Assembly: GCA_036345935.2 (NCBI GenBank)
Contig: JADWOT020001419.1
Coordinates: forward strand, 144,983 to 208,982
Direction: 5' to 3'
Length of the DNA stretch: 64,000 nt
Source of the DNA: Taenia hydatigena
Taxonomy: Eukaryota > Platyhelminthes > Cestoda > Cyclophyllidea > Taeniidae
The notes under the pieces are model-generated. The model searched no databases, had not been told where the DNA came from, and saw only the letters and a program-made list of their open reading frames with translations. Below are positions 13,339 through 25,799 of the stretch, one piece after another. Positions within the stretch are counted from its first letter, which is position 1. Each line of letters begins with the position of its first letter. Both the position numbers and the translations under genes were made by a program.

Positions 13339-13411
13339 CTTCTGATGGCCTAAAGGATAATGTGTCGGTTTTCGGAGTCGAGGGTTGCGGGTTCGAGTCC
13401 CGCTCAGGATG
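13339..13411 (+). tRNA. tRNA-Arg(TCG)-like sequence, probably degenerate
   Basis: The 73 bases fold as a tRNA. The acceptor arm (CTTCTGA with TCAGGAT) has six of seven pairs, with a mismatch at the first pair. The anticodon stem is TCGGT/GTCGA with loop TTTCGG A, giving anticodon TCG (arginine). The T arm is perfect (GCGGG TTCGAGT CCCGC). Internal Pol III A box (TGGCCTAAAGG) and B box (GGTTCGAGTCC) match consensus. The D stem is weak, with a mismatch where GGC would pair with GCC, and no run of four T follows soon after. It could be a decayed tRNA gene or the head of a tRNA-derived SINE; no matching tail was found elsewhere in the window. Confidence 0.65.
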
Positions 13412-15180
13412 AACCGGTTTATTCTTGGAAAGAATATAACTTGCCATTCTAGACCACAACGCAGATTTCAATTAATCATGCCCGCACTGACCTGGGAGCG
13501 CTTAAATACGCGACTGTTGCTCTTCTGCGCTTCATCCACACGTAAAATTAAGGAACGGTGCAGGGTGTCCCACTGAGTACTCACCGAGTTCAATCAGAAG
13601 CTTTGTCGCATGATCTCACACAATTAGGCTTTCACCACTTGGGTCGCTTAGAGCAACAGCTCATGGATTTGTCCACGCTCCATTCCATATAGTTCTTGCT
13701 TACTGCCAAATGTTGATGGGCGTAGTTTTAAATATACCAAGATAAAGTCCCTAGAATTACCCGGTACATTAGGGCGTCTTCTTTGATAAGCGTTTTCTCA
13801 TTCTTTACAGAAAAGAACTAAGTTTGACCAAGAGCTCATCAATTAGGACTCATAATGGAGAATCAAATTAAGCGCCGTGGATTTTAACAGGAAGCCTGTG
13901 TTGCTCAAAGCTTTGGCCAACCACACGACGACAAATGCTCTGCATTGTAATCACATGCCTGGTTGAGGGCTGATCTAGGAGATGACCCTGCCTACTCATT
14001 ATATTCGCTGTAAGCTTTGTCACAGAAGGTCGCGCATCTTGCCTTTCACTTGGTCACAATGGGTGCCTGCACATGAAAGTTGGACTCAGCACCATTCAGA
14101 AACATCATCCTATGCTTTACAAGTTTGGACTACGTTCACCAAGGTTAGTAGATTGTAATTTTAAGGTGCACCTTATGTGAACATACGTTAATGTGCATAT
14201 GAATGCATACATAAGTGAAAGCATGCCCCGTTGCTTAATTGAAATCCTCCTCAGTATCAGCAATGCTGTTGGATATGCTACCTATACAACTTTTAAGAGG
14301 TCTGTTCAAAGGCAAAATCTATTTGACAAACGAACGTTTCTAAGCAGCTAATTGTAGTCTCAACTTATGCGTTTCATCCTACTGAGGTAAACCTGTCTGA
14401 AACTGACCCTAATTCTACAAAATACCATTTGAGACTAACGACTCTCTCGTTGAGGAAATTTCAAGACCGAATTATCCTTTCTGCCCAAACACCCGTCTAT
14501 CAACCGATGTATCCGTCCAATTCTCCCTTATTTAATAACTTCACACTTACGCAAGACTTATAATTCTGGCGATTCTTGAAGTCAAACGGATCTGAACGTA
14601 AGTCCACAACATATGCAGACGAAGATTTTAGTCAAATATGAGGGCTGCGGTTGACCAAAGAAGGCTTAAATGGTAATGTTTACCGTTCTAGCAGGTGTTT
14701 TTTCTGCATCTCATCAACCAAACCTAACGCCAGCTGCAGCTGACCGCAGAAGGATATCCATCGCTGGAGGATCGCAAAGTAGTGTTCGTGGAGTAGGCGA
14801 CAGGTTGTGCGAAAAATGCGCTCTCTGGAGCAGTTGGAGACATCCCATTCAATGCACGTCGCAGAGCTGAATGCAAGGATGACTTAGTTGTAGGCACAGA
14901 CTGGTGCCCTTTGTCAGACCAATTTTAAGTCCATCCGTTCCGTATTACAATCACTCGTCCGTTCTTCTTCATTCTCTATGCCTTGTTGTCTATTGCTTGT
15001 TCATTGACACCAATCGTAGCGTCAAACGTCAACCAACTGTACGTTTTTCCTCTACTTGGTAAAGCGGTGTTCCCTCTGACCACCTTATCGAGTGGATCTT
15101 TTCTAGTTTTCTGTAAAACCTTAGATCTACTCGTGCTGTAAGTTTGCTTTAGCTAGTATTAGCCGTATGGTAGACCCAGT
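13412..15180. other. No recognisable feature
   Basis: No gene or tandem structure seen between the tRNA-like sequence and the satellite array. A YADED-like triplet run at 14,610 was considered for a reverse transcriptase and rejected for lack of any flanking motif. Confidence 0.45.
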
Positions 15181-16560
15181 TGCGTCTAGTATTTCGGACG
15201 TTCAGAACAATCAGTAATTGCCAACTCATCCAGCCAGCTTCTATACACTGGGTACAATATTGGTAGCCTAAGTAATCGCGGCACCAATGAGCCTCGCCTT
15301 TAAAATCCGTTTGATGTTTTTTGTCGTTGAAAAAGAAAACTGCAAGCCAGTAGCCTTCAGCGTTCAGTGTGGGGAGCTAAGACAGATTGTGACGAGATGG
15401 GTGCATTTAATGTGTGAGCACCTCCTAACGGTAGGGCAGTAGCCTGTGTTATCACGACACCGACGCGTCCCTATTTTAACATCTATTTCATTTTTCTTTT
15501 TAATTCTGACCCAGTCACCTCCTGCTTTATTATGGGCTGCGCTCGAGACAGATTGTAACAAGGTAAAGCATTTGGTGCGTAAGCACCTCTTGGTAGTAGG
15601 GCGGTAGACTGTGTTATCGCATCCCTGACCAGTCTCGCCCCTAGCCACTGGACTATTTGCCTCCTGCGTTTTGCATAATGAGCTCTTGATATAGGTTGTG
15701 AAGAAATGGGAGCGTTTTATATGTGAGGTCTCTCAGTAGTAAGACTTTAGCCAGTTTTATCGCCGCACCAAGAGGTCCATTCTTTAAAATTCTTCTTAGG
15801 CTCGTTATTGTCTTGAAGGAGAACTGGTTTGCCAGTGTCTTCCTATTTCTGCACTGAGGAGCTTCCGTGTCAGATAGGGGTGCCCTAGATGCACTTTCGT
15901 ACGGTCACCTATTGTTAAGAGCTCTGCAAGTGGAGTTATCGTGGCTGGAATGCGACGCTATTTTTAAATCGTTTTGAATTTTTATTTTCTAATAAAAATC
16001 GCTCGGCTAGTTGTCTACTGTTCTGTTTGTAGGAGTTCCCAAATAAGTTGGTGAAGAAATTGATGCATTCTCTACATGGGCAACGCTTTTCAATTGAGCG
16101 GTGACAGGGTCATCGTGGCATCTACGCAGCGCTCTTTTAACCAGTTTCGAGTTCTTATTAATAAAAAGGAGAAGTGCTGGGTCATTGTCTACTGTCTTTG
16201 CTGTGCAAATTTTTCGAGGCAGATTTTGACGAAATGGGTGCATTCTCTGCTTGTGTGCCTCTTGTAAAAAGCACCGTAGCCCTCTTTTTGCGTCTCCAAC
16301 ACATCAGTTCCTTTAAATCGGCACAAAATTGAGTCGCTGTTGTTTTAAATCACCAACGCGGTGCTTCTTGAGTGCTGCTTTAAATACCATTTTTTATGAT
16401 GACAACTCTTCTATGCCTTCTTGTTTTCAGTGGTTTTCCACGATCACATTGTTAGCAACCCTCTGTATTCACTTCGTTTGTGTTCACTTTTTCGACAAAG
16501 GAACCTGCAATATCTTAGTAACGATGCAAAGACCCTTTTAGCCCTCGAATTTTCATCATT
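15180..16560 (-). repeat. Satellite array, period about 165-185 bp (left)
   Basis: Diverged tandem units recur with spacing near 165-185 bases. Each carries a block like GAGACAGATTGT, a GTGAGCACCTC block and a GGTAGTAGGGCGGTAG block (for example around 15,420 and 15,586). The same blocks, reverse complemented, form the array at 54.4-57.2 kb, and two units occur at 43.8-44.2 kb. Identity between units is much lower than in the core of the right array. The array abuts the 3' end of the dead small-exon gene on the minus strand, the same relation as at the right-hand locus. Confidence 0.8.
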
Positions 16561-16599
16561 AGGAATGAGAATTATTTGTGCTTGATGTGCTCCATTGGC

Positions 16600-19500
16600 G
16601 TTGAGTTGATTTTTATTCAGTGAGAGAATATTGAGGCGCACTCGTCAGTTATTGTCTCCTTGCGAATACCACCGAGGTGCGTGATGGCTGAGTCGTGTCG
16701 ATCCTCCAATTTAAAGAGTTGGTGCCACTGACACTTCTCCATTGGAGATCCCACAGCAGTCGTTCATTCGGTCCGCCATGCGTTCACACAGGCAGCATGA
16801 ATTATTGGTGACGATTTGTCCCAACCCGGTAAGAATTCTTTTGCCAGTTCCATGAGGCCTGCCCGTTTCAACCCGAATTAGGAAAGGCATCAGAGGAGCC
16901 ACAAGAAGGAACAGAGATTACATGTAGCAAAGTAACTATGCGGGTATGCGGGTGATAAGGTATTGGTGGAAAGTAGAGTTGAAATTAATAAGGCATCTAA
17001 GGGAGATCTTACTTCATCCAGGATTAAACTGCCGACTTGGTAGACTAGAAGGAGAGGTTAGGCGAGGAGGATGGGATGAATGTGCCTTCGCGCTCACATA
17101 TATACATACAGGCACACACGTACACCCAGAGGTTCCTACCGGGTGGTGGGACGCCGATGGAGGCGACTCTCTAAAAGGACGAAAATAAACGTAGGCAATG
17201 ACACACACACTAATTAGAGCAGACAGACAAACAGGCAGGCGCGGATACATGGTGAAAGGGAGCGGTTGGTCTGTCGGGGGCGGGAGGGCACGTTCTTATT
17301 CGTTAATGCAGAGTGCCAGGTAGGGAAACGCTTTATAGGGAGAAAAGAATTGGACAGTGAGATGGTGAGGTGGGAGATGGTCAAGTCTACAAATTACGAA
17401 GAGGGAAATAGGATCAGCGCACTCACCTTCGCTCTCGAGGGGGTAAGTGGAGTAGGAGTAGGGGAAGAAATTTAAGCGAAGTGTTGTGGAACAAACTACA
17501 GTGACAGAAGGTTGAAATGGATAATTAATAGGGATGTAGGCCATGATATACAAAAAATAAGTTTTGGTCTTAGGATAAGCGCGATTGAGAGTGATGCAGT
17601 ACAGCCTATGCTAGTGTGATGTAGGTTATGAATCTTGGCAATGTTAATTTTCTATCATAGGGTAGAGTGAGACTAGTGGGGAGATGTAGAGGACTAACAA
17701 AGAGGGCGCTGGCAGACAACGAGGTGGGATTGGGAGGCTGTGGCAAATTGAGGCCAATTTTGAAGAAGAGGAAGGCGAGCGCAGCTTTAGGGGCAGAGAG
17801 GTGAAGGTTTCTTGTGCCACTAAATCAAATAAATAAAGACAAGGAAATAAGAAGCAGGGACTACCAACTCCTCTCTTTCGGTTGAATTAAATGTATAGAG
17901 CACAAACAGTGCAACAAAATGCAAGGCGCAATGCCTGGAAGAATGTAGAACGTCGTAGTTTGAGATAAAGAAAGTACTCATTGAGGGCGCGTTGCAGTGG
18001 AGCATAAGCAAGGGGATGTGGGAAAAAGAGTTGCTTTCCTTCCATTCCGGCGCCGTCGCTAGGTCTACTTACAGCTTGAGTATTTTAGTCTTTAGCGTCT
18101 GCAAGAAAGATAGGAAGGAAGGGAAGACCTCATTTTACATGGCATCGAGTTGTGTTGAGGGGATTGGACAAATCAAATTAGAGTGTTGTTAGGCTGACTT
18201 TGATGGTAACGCAAAAGGCGCTTCTTAGTATAAGGCAAACTTAGAAGAACTGGTAGCCCTGTCCACCCCCTTATTTGCTTTGAGCAAGTCTGTCATAATC
18301 AATGAGGTGACTAGTCTGCTCTCTTCCTATTGAGTGCAATCTAGTCAGATCTAGTCAAACCTAGTTCTGCATATTATGCTACAGGACTTTTGCAGTAGAA
18401 TATACAAAAGAGCAAGTTGTTATTAATGTCCCAACATGTCTCTTGTTGCTGCTACTTATTTGGTGAATGTAAAGGCATGAAAGAGACATGAAAGGTAAGC
18501 GTGGCACAGCTAACTTTGTGAAGGATAAAGTCAACCAGAGAAATTTACCACTCACCCTAAAGATGAACGTTGCTGCCTGCCTCTAATGCTCTGCTTGGCA
18601 GAGTTATTGCACTGCATCGATAAAGAGCCTGAATGCACATCCAAAGGATATAAAGAACTGGTCAAGGGGCAAAGAGATGTGAAGCCGAGTCCATGGAATG
18701 AGACAGAGTAGGAAGGAGAAAGGAGAATTGGATATGGACACCGTAGGATGATTCTTCACAGTGCTGTAATGCAACATTTTCGTATATCGTTTCCACTCCC
18801 TCCTATCTATCCCTCAACTGATTCACCTACCCACTCATCTAGCCATCTGATTTAAACTTAAAGAACTTTAACTTTTCGGCGGCACATTCAAAGGGGCTAA
18901 AGATAGTTTTCCTATCTATGTGATTAACACTGGATTACAGATTTGATAATGTTGAAGTGGAGCACGCAAAAGAAATAGGGAAAGGGTGGAGGATGGAAGG
19001 AAATAGCCCATAGAGAGAAGAGGAGAGGAGGAGGGGTTATTAGTATAACCTGCTACTAATTTCTACTGTAGCTATCTGTTTTGGCCTTTTGACTTCTCCG
19101 GAACAGCGGGCCGGACGGTTAAGAGTGGTGCTAAGATGGCGAGAGAGGCGACAACAGCAAAAAATATAACAGAAGCATTGACGGCCAAGTGAATTAGCGA
19201 GACGAATCCACGAAGAGAGATGAGCAGCAGGATGCGAAACAATGCCTAGGCAACCATGTCCGACACTGATGTGCGATGGACCATTTTAAATCTTACACGT
19301 GCGAATCGATTAGCGGCACGTGTCATCGCGTGGTGTCTCGCAGCGCCATTTGGTGTTAGACTTAGACGGCATCCCTTATGGGTGATTTGTGGTTAAATTC
19401 TGTACATCACAGCGCTTGCAAAGGCGGCGGGGGAGGATGAGACGGACCACCAATACTAATGTGCTTTGAAGGAAATGCGCTGCCTTGTCTAGACTGTTTT

Positions 19501-20200
19501 TCGTCAGCTTTCGACAATTAATAGGCAACGTGAGGTGCAAATCCAGTAAAGATATTGGCAACTAACTCCTAGTGATTGCTATGGAGCTGGTGAAGGTACG
19601 CTTTTGTTGCTTATTCCTAACCGTATGCCCATAACTCAGGGATGGTAATGGCGGTCATTGCACCCCTCTAGTAGAGAGGAAGCTGCACGACTGCTAAGCT
19701 GAAAGCCATGAAAGAATAGTTGGAAGAGGGACGAAGGTAAGACGTCCACAGACGAGAAGTAGAGGAGAGGATAAGGAAGGGCCATCATTGGAAGCGTCTG
19801 TGCAGTATTGTGGCACTGCATTCTTTATTCTTTGTCCTCTTTTTTCCACATTTTCTCGAATGTTTTCATTTACCCATTTCTCTAACAATATATCCTAGTG
19901 TGGTTCGGGCGAATAGGTTTCGTAAAAGGAATGTAGGCTTCTATCAAGCGACAAACTCGAAGACGCTGACTATAGTTTACCTTGATAAGTAAAATACACT
20001 GGTTGCAACGACGCACGTAAATGAGGTCAGTGAAGAGAAAGTTAAGACGAAGCAGGGGAGAAGGAAAAGGTGGCAGGATGATTAACTTCTAATATCTATG
20101 ATTTCAATCTGCGTTGGCTCTTTGACTTATTTTGAACAACACTACAGAGAGTTGGAAGGTCACAGAGAGATTAAGGTGGAGGCTGAGAGTTGAGGACTCG
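16600..20200. repeat. Left arm of a 3.6-kb inverted repeat
   Basis: This block is the inverted counterpart of 50,420-54,420. It contains the dead small-exon gene plus about 450 bp of 5' flank, for example the matching stretches near 19,850-20,080 and 50,670-50,930. Identity varies along the arm. One 118-base stretch around 17,340-17,460 has about 11 differences from the right arm (roughly 90 percent by eye), and other parts are lower and carry indels. The spacer between the arms is about 30 kb. Confidence 0.8.
16711..19785 (-). pseudogene. Dead inverted copy of the small-exon gene
   Basis: This is a minus-strand paralogue of the gene at 50,974-54,405, colinear over about 3 kb. Kept: the ATG and signal-like exon 1 (MALPYPLLYFSS, then QLFFHGFQL and ASSLLEGCN) starting at 19,785; acceptors of exons 3 to 5; exon 6 (17,427-17,495) with both splice sites and an open phase-1 frame, 69 nt instead of 75, an in-frame change; the exon 9 acceptor and GTAAGA donor; and the CCL-ER-MA region of the last exon. 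Lost: a stop after about 50 codons in exon 1; the donor of exon 1; the donor of exon 2 (GTGAGT replaced); a TAA in exon 4 and its donor (AATGAGT); the donor of exon 7 (AATAAG); exon 8 reduced to 31 nt; and the acceptor AG of the last exon (GG here). It cannot encode the full protein but shows which parts were coding. Confidence 0.75.
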
Positions 20201-20249
20201 AGGTTGACCGGAGGTGAGTAGGCAACGAGATGAAAGTGAAAACAGGTTT

Positions 20250-21058
20250 AGCGCGCATTATCAGATGACTAGATCCCAGAGGATGGCTAGATAACGGTCT
20301 TTGAATTCCCCTATTGGTGCCGAGCAGCCTTAATGTTCAGCATTCTTAATGCTTTGCTAACCGCACCCCACTTGTCTAAGAAACCCATCAGTGCAGGTCC
20401 GAGGACTGGGCAAGTCTTGTGCTCTCATGCTCACAGCTAAACTCAAAGCACGGCCGAGAGATGTACACCTGATTGGATAGAACATCTTCATAATTTAAGA
20501 GTGCGCAGGTACAGCGACTCGTCTGCACAGGATGCGGTTAATGGAAATGAAGGAATAAGGTACATTCGTTCGCTTCGCCCTAATATTAAATCGCGAAATC
20601 CATGCTTGAAGGTAGGATTAGAGAAGCGGTTGCTCTAACGCCTCATACTTATGTCCTGTGTTTAGTCAGCAGTATTTTTAGAAGCAGGTAGTGGCGCATG
20701 TACCTCTGTCCTTCTTCTCAACTCCTATTCGTCTAACCTCCATTAGGTGAATCATGAATTAACAAATGTGATCTGTGGACTGTCAATCAGTTGGTCAGTA
20801 TCAAAGAATGCATACATGCAATGCATTTAATGTTAGTGCCTTTTTCTGCAAACAATAAAGTTTGAAATTTGGGCTTAATAATTTAAAATCTAAAGTCTGC
20901 TATCTCTGCCTTTTTTTAAAAAAAGGAAACACACAATTAACCGGTCTTTAAAAATTTTGCTTTGAACGTGTGGAGGTGAACACCAATGGGTTCCCTTTCC
21001 TTGATTTTAAAATCAGAGCTTTTACCAGTGCTCATCAAAGCCAATTGATGCTTCAGTC
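20250..21058. other. No recognisable feature
   Basis: Ordinary sequence between the inverted-repeat arm and the RRM gene remnant; no promoter element could be identified with confidence. Confidence 0.4.
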
Positions 21059-22112
21059 ATGGATAGTAGTAAGACATTTGACGTTGGTGTTGATTTTATA
21101 GGTGATAGAGAGGAAACAGCGCTAGAGACAGAGGCAAAGGGTTTATCTGAAAACAGCTCCACCCACGGTGAGGAAGAAGACGTGCCTGAGGAGGATGATC
21201 TTGCAACAAGAGTATTAGTAGACGTGCCAGACGCAGCAGTGCATAGTGCTACGGAAAGGGTAGGGAACTAGTGCTAATCTATCCAGTCTTAGTCAGAGCG
21301 GTTTGTCTTACCAACCAATTATCTCTGGTTCGATCGGTCTGGTTTTCTGGCTTACAAATTTTGATCAGAGTGAACCTCTTCACCAACCATCCAGCCCAGG
21401 GCAAATCAATTCGTCTCTCCGGCTATCAGCTCCTAATCAAGGCGAAACTTTCCGATTACCGTTTAGTCTTAACCCACTCGATCTCTTTGAGGAACATGCA
21501 AATCGAAACTAAAGTAATCCCCTTCTCCTTGACCATTTAATAGTCGCGACTAGACAATTCCCGCCTACTAACGCAATGACTGATTTGGGAATACAAGTCA
21601 GTCCTAGGCTTGTTGCATTTGCGATGAGTCCCATAGCTTTTGCGCTATGGTAATTATTGTATTCTGATCTAATATTATTTCATGCCTCACCAAACATTAA
21701 TGCCATATGGCAAGTTTGAGGAGTGTGGGAGCTAAAATGAGCATTTGCAATCACTAAAATCTTAATGCTTTCTAGTCTTTAAATGATCATTTAAACCAAG
21801 TGCATATAAGTCAGCTCAAAACTGACTTTGATTTTTATGAAATTGAACAGGGTGCCAAGCGTTGCGCGAAATACACTCAATATAGCATCTCTCGACCCAT
21901 TGCAAAATGATTTAGATCGAATCCCTGTCTACGTATGGAACCTTCCAGCTGATTACAGACCACTCGATTTGGTCAGCCTATTCTCAACATTTGGACAAAT
22001 CCTTGGGGCGTTCTTGTGGACTAACTTGCAAGGAGCCGCAAACAGGCGCCATGGTATATCATTGCTAGACAGTTTGCACTTTGTTGCCCATACAAACCAT
22101 GAATCTTATTAG
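21059..22112 (+). pseudogene. Decayed RRM RNA-binding protein gene
   Basis: Two exons fit together. Exon 1 (21,059-21,649) starts at ATG and encodes an acidic, disordered N-terminus (for example GEEEDVPEEDD). Then, after an extra base near 21,265, it encodes a Ser/Gln/Pro-rich stretch (LSSLSQSGLSYQP, LHQPSSPGQINSS) and, past one in-frame TAA near 21,510, reaches a GTAATT donor. Exon 2 (21,851-22,112) follows ATTGAACAG, and its phase matches exon 1 (TG plus G). Exon 2 encodes the first half of an RRM: VYVWNLP is RNP2-like (usual VYVGNLP), then LVSLFSTFGQIL, then RRHGIS where RNP1 is expected. RRM proteins bind single-stranded RNA. Exon 2 ends at a perfect AG/GTAAGC donor. A candidate 32-nt intron and acceptor (TTTTACCTTGCAG) follow. 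RNP1 is eroded and a one-base shift lies near 22,090, so I call it a pseudogene; sequencing error in a live gene cannot be excluded. Confidence 0.65.
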
Positions 22113-23700
22113 GTAAGCATTTACTGCTTTGTTTTACCTTGCAGGGTTTTTAAGATTTGGTAGCTTTACAAATTCTTGGGCAGCTGTCGAATAAGAGTTA
22201 TGCGTAAGTGAAGGGGCAGAAATTTTCCCTTCCGCCAAATAAATGCGCAAAATGCTTGTGCCAACTTTACAACTAAATCAGTTTATTATTCCTTCTAGGC
22301 TACGACACCACCTTTGCTGTGAAATTTGGCTCCATGCACCTAATTCTTCACCCTGGGTACCTGCTTTCCTTCATCCATCATTTTCAGGCACTTTGCATTA
22401 ACGCTAGCTTCTGGATCAGCCTCCATATTAGATCCATTATATTCTCAACTCATCCATTCTAAGTTTAGCGTGATGGCTTGGGAACCGCAGGATTCTTTTA
22501 TTGATGATAAGAGGAAGTCTGCGCTGAAGCACTAAACATATATGCGAGCCTACATAGGGCAGCTATTTGAAGTAAGGACAGTCAGATCGGAAACATGCGT
22601 AGCCGTTCCAATTTTTGCCTTTAGGACGCTAAGGGATTGGACACATTGAGAGCTATATACATAGAAGCATAACTAGGATGCAGTAATGATGTAGAGATGT
22701 CTCGTTAAGAGCAAGTTATTTTACCCTGGTTTTTTAAATGTTGTAACGTTATCGTGCTCGTCGTTACCGGTTATCTCCAGACTGCACCGATGTTTAGGAT
22801 CTGGTTACAAGCCAATGCGGAAGAGCAAATAGAGCGGTGCAGGAAAGGAGTCACGAAATTAAGTGACTACTCTCTAACGCTTTTGCGGTGCTTTTCTTTA
22901 AAATGTTCATGCCGACACCGCTGTAAATGGATTCGCTGCTTTTTTTGGAAAAGCGATTGCTTTATCAAACCACTTATCTTGCCTGTTTAAAAAGCGTTCA
23001 CGTGATGCCGCCTTAACAAAAACGGGTTTTATTGAGGCACTGCTGCATTTGCTCTGAAAAATGCATTTGTAATGCAGATTCCCATGGAGGCACAGCTTTG
23101 CATGGGCTTAAATTCTAAGTTAAAATGGTTCAATGCCTTGAAAAGTTATCATTTTTAAAAAATTTTGTACCTTCTATTATTAATAATGCACAGTGGGTCA
23201 GAAGATTTTGGAGTTATTCGCAACAGTGATTCATGGAAACGTGCATTCGAATAAATGCCTTTCATTTGTATATCTTTGTAAACTGCAAATATTCTAGGGG
23301 TTTCAAATCGTATTATCAATAATATTGACCAGCAAAGTGCTCCTTTTCCTAGTGCGTTTTTGCAAACTAATCATAAGTTTGTAATAGCTTATAACTTGTT
23401 GTTAAATTGCTCACAATGTAGCAGACTTTGATAAACTTTACTATTATATTACTGACAACGGAAAGGAAATGGAGGCAAACAGGAGGCATCACTTTAAGTA
23501 CTTTTTACTTATGAGCATTTAAAATAGATCACAATACATTTAATTTGCTCCTCTTATTGCGAAACAAATGCTCATTGCGCGTGCATGCATTTGTTTCTTT
23601 ACTCGAGGTTCCAGTGATAAAGGTAATTATAATGCCACCATGCCACCTGCTTAGAAATAGGGAATTAGTATAATGCCTTTTACTGCATAATACAGCTGCG
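22113..23700. other. Possible further RRM-gene exons; otherwise nothing seen
   Basis: An acceptor-like site (TTATTATTCCTTCTAG) near 22,300 is followed by about 50 open codons in one frame, which might be another exon of the RRM gene. I could not confirm its phase through the frameshift in the preceding exon. Beyond about 22,500 nothing is recognised. Confidence 0.25.
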
Positions 23701-23715
23701 TAGGCTTATTTTCCT

Positions 23716-23800
23716 CTGTTTGTTGAATATATATATTCTATGCGAGTATTCTGCCTTCTGCTTTTGAGGGAGTCTAGGGACGCTACAGATGAAGTGTAAA
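23716..23800 (+). repeat. Short repeat C, partial copy
   Basis: The stretch TTGAATATATATATTCTATG to GGGAGTCTAGGGACGCTACAG matches the 3' half of the copy at 49,555-49,755 in the same orientation. Confidence 0.7.
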
Positions 23801-24065
23801 ATGTGTAGCAACAATCTAAGCTGGTAAGTTTGCTACCCACATAACAGTTACATGGTGTTTTGCTTACTTTTCAGAGTCAGCTTAGTCAAGATTCCTAAAG
23901 GGTTAATTAGGTGGATTATGTGCATCATTTTCATAATGAATTAGATTTGGTTTTTGACCAACATCAAAAGACGTTTGAGGTCAAAGGTGAATCACGACAT
24001 TGTTTTGTCTTCGTTAAGTTTCATGTACGTGTAGTTTTTAGGTTTAATGTTACTTGTAGCATCCT

Positions 24066-24260
24066 TAGACCCCTTTGAGGGCAAGAGATGGCATAATACT
24101 AGGGTAGAGTACCTATATAACATACCAAGGGAACGGAGCTACTGGTATGGCCTGTTCACCAACTCTGCCAACTAAGGCAATATGACCAACTATGTGGCCT
24201 ACACTGGAGGGGGAGGGAAGAGGAAGAGAGGGTACTTTCCGCATAAAATAGAACCATCTG
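24066..24260 (-). repeat. Short repeat C, inverted copy
   Basis: Reverse complement aligns with 49,590-49,755: GTAGCATCCTTAG at the left edge corresponds to the GGGACGCTAC end, followed by the ATTATGCCATCTC-like and GGCCATACCAG-like blocks. It lies 270 bp from a direct partial copy at 23.7 kb, so the pair is inverted. Confidence 0.65.
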
Positions 24261-24399
24261 TTTACTTTTAAAGCTTCACAGTAGACGTAACATCCAGCTT
24301 GACTACTACGATCAGGCTTAGTCAATGCGCTATTCGCGACCCTAGCGCTGACCCTCTGCGAATGGTATGAATAGGTGTGTGGGCATTTCCGCTCCATTG

Positions 24400-25060
24400 A
24401 AAGGGTGAAATCACCTATGGAGGGAACCAGTGTTGTCAGAAGCCACAGTATGTGCGGCTATAATCGATTCCCGAGATTTATGAAGAAGGTAACAGAAATC
24501 AAGTTAAGCGCATTAATGACCTATCAGCTCTCATGAATTTGCGAAAAAACTCGAACCGCCTAACTGCAGGCTAGACATGCGTTCAGTGTTTTCATCTAGC
24601 AAGATCTGCAAGAGAAACCAAAGCACTAGCAGTTCCAAACAACTAGTCAACCCGATCCGAGATGACTAAATGAGTAAACGATTACGTACTTCTAAAATAT
24701 ATCACCCCCCCAGTTTCAAATGCATAAACCGCTCAAAACTTTAAGCACTTGCTTGACTAATGAAGACATCATGCTCATAATCGCCTCAAATATTCATCGC
24801 GAATGAGTCAATCACACGACTACTCTTAACTGAGGTGATCTCAAAACGGGTAAGGTATTCAAAAGCATTGTTGTAAATTCAAGACGAAATCCACTACACG
24901 AACCGGTTGGACAGAGCAACGGCTTACAGAGTAGATAAAGCCAAACAGTTGGGTTGAGGTTTGACACCGTAATCAATGCCAGAGTAAATGAATAAAAGGT
25001 AAAAAGCAAATGGAATGAAGTGCAATTGATTGCGAGAATGCGGAATGGATGGATAGGGAA
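24400..25060. other. No recognisable feature
   Basis: No gene, tandem repeat or copy of the window's repeat families seen. Confidence 0.4.
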
Positions 25061-25067
25061 GTAGCCT

Positions 25068-25461
25068 AATAAAGGACGGCAGTCTGTTCCTGCAACTCAG
25101 TCATCCTTGCCTCCATCTCCGTGGGCCCAACATGCGTCCAGTTAAGACTTCACTTCATTTCTGCGAAATCCACCTCCATAGATGTCGGAGGAGTCTTAGT
25201 TGCTGCAGTTGAAACAGCGTGCTTGCGATGGGGTGTCTCTAGCTGCACTGATACCTGAATGCGCGTAACCTACAGCGCTGCGCTAGAGGACATGAGTTTC
25301 TCATATTCCGCCGCGCATTTCGCCACTGTCGCCTCATGATCCCCTAGCAGTGGATATCCCTCCACGTCTCCACTGTAGTTGTCCTTGAGGTTGGTTGATA
25401 TAATGTTGAAAATACACATGCTTCTACGGTAAACAATACCAGTCAGACCTTCTTTAATCAT
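25068..25461 (-). pseudogene. Possible decayed coding segment
   Basis: On the minus strand one frame reads almost continuously for about 130 codons, with stops at only two internal positions (near 25,270 and 25,155). Its composition looks protein-like: acidic and charged stretches (EATVAKCAAEYEKLM, TSMEVDFAEMK, MEARMTELQEQTAVLY) that could form coiled coil. No family is recognised. It may be a remnant of a cellular gene or of a transposon gag. Confidence 0.25.
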
Positions 25462-25799
25462 TCACAAATCTCACATATGCTTGGAATCTCCCGGCAACTC
25501 TCTCTCTGTCTTATATAAGTAAACAGGCCGATGAATAGGCGAAAAAGTGGGAATGCATGAATTAATAGACAAATGCTTAGCTCGACTTGGTGGTTTCGTT
25601 CTCGGTTTTATATCAACTGAAGTATATTTTTTCCTCATACAATACCTTATAGAACTAGAGATAGTTCTGGATACGATTACTCTAACAGGACATAACAAGT
25701 AAGTCGAAACCCCACTTAGCTGCTGGAAAAAGTTTGTTTGTGTTAAAGAAGTTGAACTGGGATGGTTGAACCAATGACCAGGCATTGATTTAGAACGGA

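Noticed and set aside
14605..14630. Reverse transcriptase YADD-like motif
   Set aside because: YADED without the preceding or following conserved blocks; the frame is closed on both sides.
17312..17442. An exon-like segment on the plus strand with acceptor TTAATGCAG and donor GTAAGT, echoed at 34,351-34,473 and 53,609-53,476
   Set aside because: It is the reverse complement of true exons 6 and 7 and the intron between them. The sense-strand model has better splice sites and an open frame through ten exons, so the antisense exon is a shadow.
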